NCBI RefSeq assembly: GCF_009759665.1
Contig: NZ_WQNE01000013.1
Coordinates: 120,965 to 184,964 of the forward strand
DNA length: 64,000 nucleotides
Direction of reading: 5' to 3'
DNA from: Bradyrhizobium cajani
GTDB taxonomy: Bacteria > Pseudomonadota > Alphaproteobacteria > Rhizobiales > Xanthobacteraceae
How positions within the stretch are numbered: the first letter of the stretch is position 1; every line of letters begins with the position of its first letter. The position numbers and the translations under genes were made by a program. Below the pieces are notes generated by a model. It was not told the DNA's origin. It did no database searches and worked only from the letters and a program-made list of their open reading frames with translations. This document shows, one piece after another, positions 35,206-43,130 of this stretch.

Positions 35206-35219
35206 TGCACTTTGTTGCA
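35206..35219. promoter_or_regulatory. Candidate BoxR operator upstream of the liv operon (TGCA-CTTTGT-TGCA)
   Basis: Two TGCA half-sites six bases apart, extended to ATGCA/TGCAT (35205-35220). The spacer CTTTGT is identical to that in boxC site 2 (16614-16627). It lies about 144 bp before livH. A further TGCA is at 35248-35251. Confidence 0.6.
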
Positions 35220-35360
35220 TCCCGACGGATGCGGCCAAGAGTTGCGATGCAAGAAGGTTGCCGCGCAAGATGGGGCAACCTGACGCACCCAAACGACCGC
35301 CCTCCCCCCGGAAGGCCGAGGGGAGGGCGCGAATGTCGTCGGAGTGAGCGAGGATTCGCC

Positions 35361-35453
35361 TAGAGCATGATCCGGAAAAGTGTGCAGCGGTTTTCCGAAA
35401 AGATCATGCTCAAACAATAACCTAAAGCGCGATGACGATCATCGCGCTTTAGT
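35361..35453. repeat. TAGAGCATGATCC repeat with a perfect 14-bp hairpin
   Basis: GAGCATGAT/ATCATGCTC arms (35363-35411) followed by CTAAAGCGCGATGA and TCATCGCGCTTTAG (35422-35435 and 35439-35452), a perfect hairpin with a 3-base loop. Such elements are common in Bradyrhizobium. Its end reaches the 3-prime end of the small luxI-linked gene and probably terminates it. Confidence 0.85.
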
Positions 35454-35667
35454 GCGACGTCATCTGCTGGGGAAGGCCGTCCGGTTCGACGAACTCGCTG
35501 TTGGCCGTCGAGGCTTCCAGCGCCGCCATCCGGAACAGATAGGCAAGCGTCGCCAGCCCGGAGTCTTCCGCCATCTGCGCCAGCTCGAGCGCCATGTCGG
35601 ACATGTAGCCGAGATTCTCGTCCTTGGTTTGCGCCATGATCTGGCTGTCCCGCATCATGTTCGACAT
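35449..35667 (-). CDS. 72-residue acidic small protein coupled to luxI
   Basis: Starts one base after the luxI stop codon. The sequence MSNMMRDSQIMAQTKDENLG leads into MALELAQMAEDSGLATLAYL, which is helical and acidic, then FRMAALEASTANSEFVEPDG. No known domain was recognised. The tight spacing and sensible codon usage support a real gene, translated with the autoinducer synthase. A role in modulating or degrading the signal system is conceivable but not shown. Confidence 0.7.
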   Translation of the reverse strand: MSNMMRDSQIMAQTKDENLGYMSDMALELAQMAEDSGLATLAYLFRMAALEASTANSEFVEPDGLPQQMTSH

Positions 35668-35668
35668 C

Positions 35669-36328
35669 TCAGGCGCTCTTTCGTTGCGCGGCAGCGTGGC
35701 CGCAGAGGTTGGCACGGGCGACGGCGTCCAGATGCGGGCCGTCCTCACGCACGACCGAAGCCATGCCGATACGATCATGCAGGGCATCGAGCGTCTCGCG
35801 ACGAATGTCGATGGTGGCCGCCATGGTCCAGGCGTTCTCCACCAGGGCCGGCAGGCCAAGCGGAGTGACGACGAAGCCGGCCTCATGGAAGCGCGGCAAC
35901 CACCAGGTTTCCATGATCGCGCTGACCTGTGCGATTCCCTGGCCGAGGCAGAACTCCTGCACCGCCGCCATCAGTTGCATGTTGAGCGCGCCGTCACGGC
36001 GATCACGCACGACGAAATAGCGCGACCATTCCCAGACCAGCGGATCGGCGGGGCAACCGCGCACCGACGCCAGATGCGGGAAGACCTCGCTCATCATCGA
36101 GGGCTTGGTGGTCGGATAGAGCCGGTGACCGCCAATGACGCGGCGCCCCTCCAGCGCGAGCAGATAGACCGTGTCCTCGTCGTCATAGGAATCGATCTCG
36201 CGGCCATCCGGCTTGCGAAGCGTCTCCCAGCCTCGCTCCTCGACGAAAATGTCGTGGCGCAGCCGGAAATGCTGCTCGAGCACGTCTTCGTAAAGGTGGC
36301 GATTTACCGCGGAAATTGTGTGAATCAT
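35669..36328 (-). CDS. bjaI: Acyl-homoserine-lactone synthase, BjaI-like
   Basis: 219-residue LuxI-family synthase. Conserved catalytic marks are LRHDIFVEERGWE (Arg near 22, Phe/Val then Trp), the acidic EIDSYDDEDTVYLLA near 44-58 and WEWSRYFVV near 98-106. It makes a homoserine-lactone signal from an acyl donor; BjaI of B. japonicum uses isovaleryl-CoA, and relatives in this clade use aromatic CoAs. The sequence looks BjaI-like from memory, not by alignment. The ATG at 36326-36328 gives the usual MIH start; one at 36340 is possible. Confidence 0.9.
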   Translation of the reverse strand: MIHTISAVNRHLYEDVLEQHFRLRHDIFVEERGWETLRKPDGREIDSYDDEDTVYLLALEGRRVIGGHRLYPTTKPSMMSEVFPHLASVRGCPADPLVWEWSRYFVVRDRRDGALNMQLMAAVQEFCLGQGIAQVSAIMETWWLPRFHEAGFVVTPLGLPALVENAWTMAATIDIRRETLDALHDRIGMASVVREDGPHLDAVARANLCGHAAAQRKSA

Positions 36329-36384
36329 GAAAACCCCCATCCGTCCTCAATGGGGGCAAGCCTCTGCGAAAAGAGGCAGGTTCG

Positions 36385-36406
36385 ATATTGGGAAATTTCC
36401 CAGTAT
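36385..36406. promoter_or_regulatory. lux-box-like inverted repeat before the AHL synthase gene
   Basis: A perfect TGGGAAATTTCCCA core (36389-36402) extended to a 22-bp dyad with one mismatched pair. It sits between the luxR stop (36412) and the synthase start (36328), about 57-78 bp upstream of the latter, the usual place for a LuxR-type operator that drives autoinduction. Confidence 0.75.
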
Positions 36407-36411
36407 GTCGC

Positions 36412-37140
36412 TTAGGGACTGATGATCTTGTTGCGAATCGCGAGCGCGACCGCGTGCGTACGGTTGACGGCGCCGAGTTTGCGCGCGGCGGTTGCAAGAT
36501 GTTCTTCCGCGGTGCGCTGCGTGATGTGCAGGATCTCGCCGATTTCCCAGGCCGACTTGCCCTGCGAAGCCCAGGCGATCACCTCGCGCTCGCGCGGGGT
36601 GAGACGGGCCGAACGAGACGGCGCCGGATCGAGCAGACGGCGAATATGGTCGAAGCCATACATCGCCATCAGATGCAGTGCCGGCTTGCTGCGGGCGTTG
36701 AGGTCGAGATGGACGCCGCCGAGAGAGACCGCGGCCTCGTAGCCGGTGAGCCCGTGGATCGGAACGATGAAGCCGCGCGACATGCGAAAGTCGGTGGCGC
36801 GATTCATCACCTCGGCTGCGTTCGGCTCGAGTTCGGCATCATAGGGCGCTTCCGACCACTCGAACGGATTCACCGATTGCCGGCACAGCCGCACCACCGG
36901 GTCGAAGCGGTCGTAGTTGTTCTGGGTGTAGAGACTGAACCATCCGGCCGGCCAGCGCTTGGCGAGCACCATCTGCGCAAACCGCTGGTCGGGATTCGGC
37001 AGTCCCGTCACGATGATGGTTTCGAAGCCGAAGCGACCGAAGGCTACCTCGAGCGCATCCATCGCCTCTGGTATCTTGCGGTAGGTCCCAAGACCTTCGA
37101 TGAAGTCGAGCGCCTCCCGGCCATAATCCACGGCGGACAT
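36412..37140 (-). CDS. bjaR1: LuxR-type quorum-sensing regulator, BjaR1-like
   Basis: 242-residue LuxR protein. The N-terminal autoinducer-binding domain (residues about 15-160) contains the conserved Trp/Tyr/Asp set seen in WFSLYTQNNYDRFDPVV and FIVPIHGLTGYEAAVSLGG. The C-terminal LuxR helix-turn-helix (about 175-235) reads LTPREREVIAWASQGKSAWEI and RTAEEHLATAARKLGAVNRT. The ATG at 37138-37140 follows AGGAAA. It precedes the synthase gene on the same strand and probably binds the inverted repeat between them. Confidence 0.92.
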   Translation of the reverse strand: MSAVDYGREALDFIEGLGTYRKIPEAMDALEVAFGRFGFETIIVTGLPNPDQRFAQMVLAKRWPAGWFSLYTQNNYDRFDPVVRLCRQSVNPFEWSEAPYDAELEPNAAEVMNRATDFRMSRGFIVPIHGLTGYEAAVSLGGVHLDLNARSKPALHLMAMYGFDHIRRLLDPAPSRSARLTPREREVIAWASQGKSAWEIGEILHITQRTAEEHLATAARKLGAVNRTHAVALAIRNKIISP

Positions 37141-37308
37141 CGATAAGTTTCCTGACCCTCGCCGTGCGGTATAGCATGTATTTGGCGGCTGCCTCAATTT
37201 GCTGCTTCCGTACTTTCCCGGTGCCTCGCCTGTTCTGAAGATTTAATCTACTTGTGGAGGATGTGACGCCAAGATACACCTGAAGGCGTCCGAAGCGGGA
37301 AAACCACG

Positions 37309-37485
37309 ATGGAAGACGAGGACATCGCCCTCAACAGCGTGCTCGGCCTGGAACTGAACCGCGTGTTTTTCGCCGTCCGCGAAACGGCAAACAAGCAGAA
37401 GATCATCGAGTTCGCGCGCGAGGTGCTGCAAAGCGAGCGCGAGGAACTCGCGGACAGCGTTTTGCCCGAGGGCCCGGCAAGCTGA
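37309..37485 (+). CDS. 58-residue acidic small protein divergent from luxR
   Basis: A short ORF, MEDEDIALNSVLGLELNRVF then helical FAVRETANKQKIIEFAREVL and an acidic end, stop TGA at 37483. Composition and third-position GC fit coding, and no longer frame explains the stretch. The start has only a weak AAGCGGGA upstream. It is divergent from luxR with a 168-bp gap, so it could share quorum control. No family was recognised. Confidence 0.5.
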   Translation: MEDEDIALNSVLGLELNRVFFAVRETANKQKIIEFAREVLQSEREELADSVLPEGPAS

Positions 37486-37670
37486 GCACAGTCGCAGCAA
37501 ACGACGCCGACGAGACAGGTCGCGCGACGATGCAGTCCTTCCAATGCGCTGATTCTCGTCGGAACGATCTGACAGCGAAGTTGCTCCATCATTGTTCTCG
37601 GTGGGCGAGCTACGCCCTCCATCTCCCTCTCGATAGCCGCGCAATCGCATATGCGGCGTCTGAGCGCGCG

Positions 37671-37800
37671 CCTCGTCCTTCGAGACGACCGCTCCGCGGT
37701 CTCCTCGGGATGAGGCTAAGCGTCGGTGCCCATTAAGCTGCTGCCGCACACTCCATCCTCATCCTGAGGGCCCGCCAAAGGCGGGCGTCTCGAAGGATGG
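37671..37800. repeat. CGTCCTTCGAGACG / CGTCTCGAAGGATGG palindromic repeat
   Basis: 130-bp inverted repeat: CGTCCTTCGAGACG and GGGATGAGG at the left pair with CCTCATCCTGAGG and CGTCTCGAAGGATGG at the right. This is a familiar intergenic repeat in Bradyrhizobium and Rhodopseudomonas. The surrounding 37486-37951 stretch has no gene. Confidence 0.8.
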
Positions 37801-37951
37801 CCGCAGACGAACGGTCTTCAAATGCGACGCCCCCCTGGAAGCGTAGGGTGACAGCCTCGTCCGTCCACATCGCCACTCACTTGCCGCTGGCTGACCTCGC
37901 GTCTCTCGTGAGATGATCGCCGCCACGATCCTCATTTTGGATGCCCAGGAC

Positions 37952-38890
37952 ATGATGACGCTGCGCCAGGTCGAAGTGATCCGTGCCGTGATGGTGACGG
38001 GCACCATCGGCGGCGCGGCAAAGCTGCTGAACGTGTCGGCGCCGGGGATCAGCCGCCTGGTCAAGTACACCGAACGCTCGCTCGGCATCCGCTTCTTCCA
38101 GCGCCAGAACGGACGCTACTTCCCGACGCCGGAAGCCGAGAACATCTTCGAGCAGATCAACGGCGTCTACAAGAAGGTCGACGATCTCTCCGAGATCATC
38201 TCCAAGATCGGCCGCGGCGGATTGTCGGAGCTGCGCATCGGCTCGGTGCCGAGCATCTCGCAGGTGATGGTGCCGCGCGCGATCGAGCGGGTCCGGCGCC
38301 GCTATCCGGATCTCGGCATCGACATCAACATCCTCAAGATCGAGGAGGCCATCGACTATCTCCTGCTCGGACGCGGCGAGTGCGTGGCGATGAGCTACCG
38401 GCTCGAGCATTCCGGCCTCGAGTTCATGCCGCTCGCCTCGGGCGAGCTCTATTGCATCGTGCCGCCCGGCCACGCGCTTGCCGGCCGCAAGCAGGTCTCC
38501 GCCGCCGAAATCACCCGCTATCCGCTGATCGGCATCGATCCCAACGACCCCTACGGCCGGATCATGGCCGAGATCTTTGCGCGCAACCGGCTCGACTACA
38601 ACATCACCATCCGCGCGCGTTTCGGCACCACGGTCTGCGCGCTGGTGAAGGCAGGGCTCGGGATCGCCATCATCGACCAGTTCACGGTGGCCCATGGCGG
38701 CTATCCCGGGATCGAGCTGCTCAAGATCACCGAGCCGACGCGGTTCGACACCTACATCGCGGTCAAGCGCGGCGCGCCGCTGTCGCTCCACGTCGAGTAT
38801 TTCATCGAGGCCCTGCGCGCCGAGATGCGCGCGGTCGAACCGTCCCGCAACACCGGCAAGGCCGTTTCGGCACGGGTGCGGAAGAAATAA
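37952..38890 (+). CDS. LysR-family regulator of the quinate/shikimate cluster
   Basis: 312-residue LysR regulator with the N-terminal winged helix MTLRQVEVIRAVMVTGTIGG, AAKLLNVSAPGISRLVKYTE in pieces (residues about 1-60) and a periplasmic-binding-like effector domain containing LRIGSVPSISQVMVP and GLGIAIIDQFTVAHGG. It is upstream of and parallel to the aroE-like gene, an unusual arrangement (LysR genes are often divergent). An in-frame ATG at 37913 would add 13 residues. The effector is unknown but is likely a pathway intermediate. Confidence 0.88.
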   Translation: MMTLRQVEVIRAVMVTGTIGGAAKLLNVSAPGISRLVKYTERSLGIRFFQRQNGRYFPTPEAENIFEQINGVYKKVDDLSEIISKIGRGGLSELRIGSVPSISQVMVPRAIERVRRRYPDLGIDINILKIEEAIDYLLLGRGECVAMSYRLEHSGLEFMPLASGELYCIVPPGHALAGRKQVSAAEITRYPLIGIDPNDPYGRIMAEIFARNRLDYNITIRARFGTTVCALVKAGLGIAIIDQFTVAHGGYPGIELLKITEPTRFDTYIAVKRGAPLSLHVEYFIEALRAEMRAVEPSRNTGKAVSARVRKK

Positions 38891-38895
38891 CATTA

Positions 38896-38932
38896 TGTTA
38901 GGTTTGCTGGATAAATGGGTAATTGTGTTAGG
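38896..38932. promoter_or_regulatory. TGTTAGG direct repeats before the shikimate dehydrogenase gene
   Basis: TGTTAGG occurs at 38896-38902 and again at 38926-38932, exactly 30 bp (about three helix turns) apart, in an AT-rich stretch unlike its surroundings, between lysR and the aroE-like gene. It could be a regulator or promoter site. Weak evidence. Confidence 0.35.
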
Positions 38933-39033
38933 CCGGGGAAAGTCTATCGTCGTAGTTGGAAGCCCCTTGGAATTGCGCTGATTTCCCGGCTAATGACCGG
39001 GACCGGATGCTCCCAACGAGACGATAGTGCACC

Positions 39034-39912
39034 ATGCCGAAGCGCGGATACGCCGCCAGCAAGAAGCTTCTCACCGGCCTGATCGGCGCGCCGATCGCGC
39101 ATTCCGCGTCCCCCGCCATGCATGAGCGCGCCGCCGAGGCGCTTGGCCTGCGCGGCCATTACCAGCTCATCGAGGTCGCCGGCGCCGATGCGGCCGGGCT
39201 CGCCATGATGCTCGAAGGCGTGCGTCGGCTCGGCTTTGCCGGCGTCAATGTCACCTACCCCTACAAGGAAGCCGTGGTCCCGCTGCTCGACGCGCTGGCG
39301 CCCGGCGCCGCCGCGATGGGCGCTGTCAATACCGTCGTCGTCAGGGACGGCCGGCTGACCGGCCACAACACCGATACCACCGGCTTTGCACGCGCGGTGG
39401 CGCCGCTGCTGGCGCCGTCCGGCAACGCCGTCGCCGTGATCGGCGCAGGCGGCGTCGGCAAGGCGATCGCGTTTGCGCTGGCGACTCTGGAAGTAACCGA
39501 CATCCGTATTTTCGACAGCGAGCCGGCGCGCGCCGAGGCGCTGGCCTCCCTGCTTGCCCCGCGCGGCGGCGCCCGCGTTGCTTCGAGCGTCGAGGATGCC
39601 CTGCACGGCGCGACCGGCCTCGTCAACGGCACGCCCGTCGGCATGCTGCCGAACCGGGGCATGCCGGTTGCGGCCACGCTGCTGCATGACAGAATGTGGG
39701 TTGCGGATGCCGTCTACTCGCCGCTGATCACGCCGCTGCTGGCGGCTGCACAAGCCAAGGGCGCGCGGATCATGACCGGGCGGGAGCTTGCGATCTATCA
39801 GGCCGCCGACGCCTTCGAGCTGTTCACCGGCCTTGCCCCATCGACCGAAGTCATGGGAGAGGCTTTCGACGAGGTGATGGCGGCGCGCAGTTCGACCTAT
39901 CACGCAGCGTAA
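39034..39912 (+). CDS. Catabolic shikimate/quinate dehydrogenase (AroE family)
   Basis: 292-residue AroE-family enzyme. The substrate motif HSASPAMH (Ser24, Ser26), catalytic Lys78 in VTYPYKEAV and Asp114 in HNTDTTGF are present, with the dinucleotide motif GAGGVG at 137-142. The second beta strand ends IRIFDSEPARAE: an Asp where NADP-dependent AroE has Arg, suggesting NAD use as expected for a degradative enzyme. It heads the transporter and dehydratase operon, so it probably oxidises shikimate or quinate to dehydro forms, not the biosynthetic reaction. Confidence 0.9.
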   Translation: MPKRGYAASKKLLTGLIGAPIAHSASPAMHERAAEALGLRGHYQLIEVAGADAAGLAMMLEGVRRLGFAGVNVTYPYKEAVVPLLDALAPGAAAMGAVNTVVVRDGRLTGHNTDTTGFARAVAPLLAPSGNAVAVIGAGGVGKAIAFALATLEVTDIRIFDSEPARAEALASLLAPRGGARVASSVEDALHGATGLVNGTPVGMLPNRGMPVAATLLHDRMWVADAVYSPLITPLLAAAQAKGARIMTGRELAIYQAADAFELFTGLAPSTEVMGEAFDEVMAARSSTYHAA

Positions 39913-39969
39913 CGGAAGCGGCCGGACACAAGGCCGTGGACAACATCAACGAGAATGGGAGGAGAGACC

Positions 39970-41100
39970 ATGAAATCGACTATTCTGGCAGGCGCCCTGC
40001 TTGCCTTCGCGACGGCAACCAGCGTCCACGCACAGGCGATCAAGCTTGCCGACGTCGCCGAGCTGTCGGGCGGCGGCGCCACCGTCGGCACCAACTGGAA
40101 GAACGGCATCGACCTCGCGATCGAGGAGATCAACGCCAAGGGCGGCGTGCTCGGCCGCAAGCTCGAGGTCACCCACGCCGATTCGCAGTCGAATCCCGGC
40201 GTTGCGCGCGCCCAGGTGCAGAAGGCGCTGGATGCCGAGCCCTATGTGCTGCTCGGCCCCGGCTATTCCGGCTCGGTGAAGGTCACCGCGCCGCTCGCGG
40301 CCGAGGCCGGCATCGCGCAGATCATGGGCGGCGAAGCCGCCGAGCTGACGCAGGCCGGAAACAAATTCCTGTTCCGCACCTCGTTCGGCCAGCAGTCCTC
40401 GATGCCGAAGGTTGCAAAATACATCCACGACGAGATGAAGGCGAAGTCGGTCGCTGTGGTCTGGGTCAACAATGACTTCGGCCGCGGCGGCCGCGACGTC
40501 GTGGTCAAGGAACTCGACCGGCTCGGCTCCAAGGTGGTCGCCGATCTCTCGACCGAAGCGGGCCAGGCCGATTTCGCCGCCGACGTCGGCAAGATCAAGG
40601 CCGCCAATCCCGATGCGGTGTTCGTTTATCTCAATGAAGAAGAGAGTGCGCGCATCCTCAAAGAGCTGAAGCGCCAGGGCGTCACCGCACCGCTGATGGG
40701 CGAGACCACGCTGATCGGCCAGAAGGTGATCGAGCTCGCCGGTGATGCCGCCAACGGCGCACGCGGCCATGTCGGCCTCACCACGGATGCGCCGGTCGAT
40801 TTGATCAAGGCGTTCCGCGAGAAGTTCTCGAAGAAGTACAATTACGTGCCCGACCACAACGGCCTGAAGGGCTACCTCGCCGTCTACATGGTGAAGGCCA
40901 CCACCGAGAAGATGGGTAAGGTCGACCCGAAGAAGTTTGCCGACACGCTGCACGGCCTGACCATCAAGGCCGCGGACGAGCCGGGCATCTTGATGGACGT
41001 CACCTTCAGCGACACCGGCGACATCGATCGCCAGAGCTTCCTGGTCGAGGTGGTCGAAGGCAAGCAGGTGGTGAAGCAGGTGCTGCCGAAGGTGAAGTGA
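39970..41100 (+). CDS. ABC transporter periplasmic binding protein (Liv type) for quinate/shikimate-like substrate
   Basis: 376-residue type I binding protein with a signal peptide (MKSTILAGALLAFATATSVHA, cut near 21). The Leu/Ile/Val-binding fold is evident from GVARAQVQKALDAEPYVLLG and IHDEMKAKSVAVVWVNNDFG. GGAGGAGAGACC precedes the ATG. It is followed by permeases and ATPases of the same transporter. Substrate assignment to a quinate- or shikimate-like acid rests on neighbours only. Confidence 0.9.
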   Translation: MKSTILAGALLAFATATSVHAQAIKLADVAELSGGGATVGTNWKNGIDLAIEEINAKGGVLGRKLEVTHADSQSNPGVARAQVQKALDAEPYVLLGPGYSGSVKVTAPLAAEAGIAQIMGGEAAELTQAGNKFLFRTSFGQQSSMPKVAKYIHDEMKAKSVAVVWVNNDFGRGGRDVVVKELDRLGSKVVADLSTEAGQADFAADVGKIKAANPDAVFVYLNEEESARILKELKRQGVTAPLMGETTLIGQKVIELAGDAANGARGHVGLTTDAPVDLIKAFREKFSKKYNYVPDHNGLKGYLAVYMVKATTEKMGKVDPKKFADTLHGLTIKAADEPGILMDVTFSDTGDIDRQSFLVEVVEGKQVVKQVLPKVK

Positions 41101-41107
41101 GGCACTT

Positions 41108-41236
41108 CTCCCTCGCCCCGCTCTTCGCGGGGAGAGGGTCGGGGTGAGGGGTGCTTCCGCGTAGACGGTGAGAGATGAGCTCGCGGAGAGAGCCCCTCAC
41201 CCCTGCCCTCTCCCCGTAAGAACGGGGAGAGGGAGA
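41108..41236. repeat. CCTCTCCCCG-family repeat inside the transporter operon
   Basis: Repeated CTCCCTCGCCCCGCTCTTCG / GGGGAGAGGGTCGGGG and CCCCTCACCCCTGCCCTCTC / GGGGAGAGGG arms between the binding-protein and LivH genes. It may allow differential expression of the binding protein. Related copies are at 47564-47632, 47750-47815, 50577-50640 and 50797-50870. Confidence 0.8.
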
Positions 41237-41259
41237 GGACGAAGCGACGAGAGGGGAAA

Positions 41260-42135
41260 ATGTCCAATCTGTTCGATCTTCTGGTCGCTGGACTCGCCAC
41301 TGGCGCGATCTATGCGCTGGTCGCGGTCGGCTTCACGCTGCTGTGGCAGACCTCGCAGACCATCAATTTCGCGCAAGGCGAGTTCGTGATGCTGCCGGCG
41401 TTCCTGATGCTGGCGGCGATGCATGTGGGCGCGCCGTTCTGGCTCGCCATCATCCTCGGCATCCTGTTGTCGATGATCCTGCTCGGCCTCGCCTTCAAGC
41501 TGCTGCTGGTCGACCCGATGATGCGCCACGGCGTGCTGCCCCTGGCGATCGCGACCATGGCGCTCGCGATCGGCATCAAGGAAGCAGTGAAACAGTTCTT
41601 CAGCGCCGAGGCCTCGCCCTTCCCGTCGATCGTGCCGACCGGCGACGTCTCCATTCTCGGGCATGCCGTCTCGCTGCAGAGTATCGGCGTCCTTGTCGTC
41701 GCCATTCTCGCCGTCTTCGGCCTGACCGCGCTTCTCAACCGCACCTCGCTCGGCCACCAGATGCAGGCGGCGGCCCAAAACCCGACGGTGGCGCGCATCA
41801 TCGGCGTGCCGGTCGAGCGCATGATCCTGCTGACCTTCCTGATCAACGCGTTCCTGGTGGCGCTCGCCTCGCTGCTGATCACGCCGATCTATCTGGCAAA
41901 GTTCTCCTCCGGCGAGGTGCTCGGCCAGGCCGCCTTCATCGCCGCGATCGTCGGCGGCTTCAACCAGGTGCGCGGCGCGATCGCCGGCGGCCTTCTGATC
42001 GGCGTGCTCGACAATCTCGCGGCCGCCTACGTCTCGACCCAGTATCGCGCCGCCGTGCCGATGATCTTCCTGATCGCCGTGATCCTGTTCCGGCCGCAGG
42101 GCTTGCTCGGCCGCGCCGAGGAGCGCACGGTATGA
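41260..42135 (+). CDS. livH: Liv-type ABC permease (LivH-like) of the quinate/shikimate cluster
   Basis: 291-residue permease with about eight hydrophobic segments. LivH marks are GFTLLWQTSQTINFAQGEFVM (shown as TLLWQTSQTINFAQGEFV, residues about 26-43) and the coupling loop AAAQNPTVARIIGVPVERM near 167-185. GAGGGGAAA precedes the ATG. It overlaps livM by 4 bp. Confidence 0.92.
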   Translation: MSNLFDLLVAGLATGAIYALVAVGFTLLWQTSQTINFAQGEFVMLPAFLMLAAMHVGAPFWLAIILGILLSMILLGLAFKLLLVDPMMRHGVLPLAIATMALAIGIKEAVKQFFSAEASPFPSIVPTGDVSILGHAVSLQSIGVLVVAILAVFGLTALLNRTSLGHQMQAAAQNPTVARIIGVPVERMILLTFLINAFLVALASLLITPIYLAKFSSGEVLGQAAFIAAIVGGFNQVRGAIAGGLLIGVLDNLAAAYVSTQYRAAVPMIFLIAVILFRPQGLLGRAEERTV

Positions 42136-43130
42136 GCGGCTTCGCCAAACCCCTGAAGATCGCGCTCGGCCTTGCCGTCATCGCTGCTTTGATCGTCGTC
42201 CCCATGAACTTCAACCGCTACGGCCTGTTCATCCTGAGCCAGTGGGCGGTGATGAGCATCGCCGCGATGGGGCTGAACCTGACGCTGGGCTACGCCGGCC
42301 AGGTCTCGCTGGCGCAGGGCGCCTTCGTCGGCATCGGCGCCTATGCCGCCGCGATCATGACGACGCATGGCTGGCCGCTGCCGGCCGCGATCGTGGTCGC
42401 GATCGCCTTGAGCTTCGCGGTCGGCTGGGTGCTCGGCTATCCCGCGCTGCGCGTGCAGCACCACTACCTCGCCTTCGTCACGCTGGCCTTCTCCACCCTC
42501 GCCTTCCTGGTGTTCCGCAACGAGAGCTGGCTCACGGGCGGCATCTACGGCATCTCCAACATCCCGCGCCCGCACATCTTCGGGATCGCGACCAACAAGC
42601 CGCTGCCGTTCTACTATGTCTGCCTCGGCTCGCTCGCGATCGTGTCGCTCGCGGTGTGGTGGCTGATCCGCTCGCCCTGGGGCCGCGCCTTCATGGCGCT
42701 GCGCGAAAATCCGCTGCGCGCGCAGTCGCTCGGCGTCGACACAAGGCGCTACACGCTGATGGCGTTTGCGATCGGCTCGGCGCTGGGCGGTGTCGCCGGC
42801 GCGCTCTATGCGCCGCTGACGCAATATATCGATCCCGTGCCCTTCAACCTGTCGCTCTCGCTCGACCTGTTGATGATGGTGATCGTCGGCGGCGCCGGCT
42901 TCTATTTCGGTCCCTTCCTCGGCGCGATGATCGCGGTGCTGCTGCCGGAATGGCTGCGCTTCACCGAAGGCTATTACCTGATGCTGTACGCGGTGGCGGT
43001 GATGCTGCTGCTGATCTGGTCGCCGACCGGCATTCTCGGAATCCTCGATCGCGCCATGGCCGCGCGGCGCACCAAGGCGGCTTCTGCGCTGCGCGCCGTC
43101 GCGAAATCTCGCCTGGAGACGGTGCAATGA
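42132..43130 (+). CDS. livM: Liv-type ABC permease (LivM-like)
   Basis: 332-residue permease starting at ATG 42132, which overlaps the livH stop. LivM marks are MGLNLTLGYAGQVSLAQGAF near residues 52-71 and the coupling loop LRENPLRAQSLGVDTRRY near 192-209. It overlaps livG by 4 bp. The longer frame extending back into livH is not translated. Confidence 0.92.
   Translation: MSGFAKPLKIALGLAVIAALIVVPMNFNRYGLFILSQWAVMSIAAMGLNLTLGYAGQVSLAQGAFVGIGAYAAAIMTTHGWPLPAAIVVAIALSFAVGWVLGYPALRVQHHYLAFVTLAFSTLAFLVFRNESWLTGGIYGISNIPRPHIFGIATNKPLPFYYVCLGSLAIVSLAVWWLIRSPWGRAFMALRENPLRAQSLGVDTRRYTLMAFAIGSALGGVAGALYAPLTQYIDPVPFNLSLSLDLLMMVIVGGAGFYFGPFLGAMIAVLLPEWLRFTEGYYLMLYAVAVMLLLIWSPTGILGILDRAMAARRTKAASALRAVAKSRLETVQ

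Noticed and set aside
38891..39033. Possible riboswitch before the aroE-like gene
   Set aside because: No recognised aptamer core; only the TGTTAGG direct repeats were seen.
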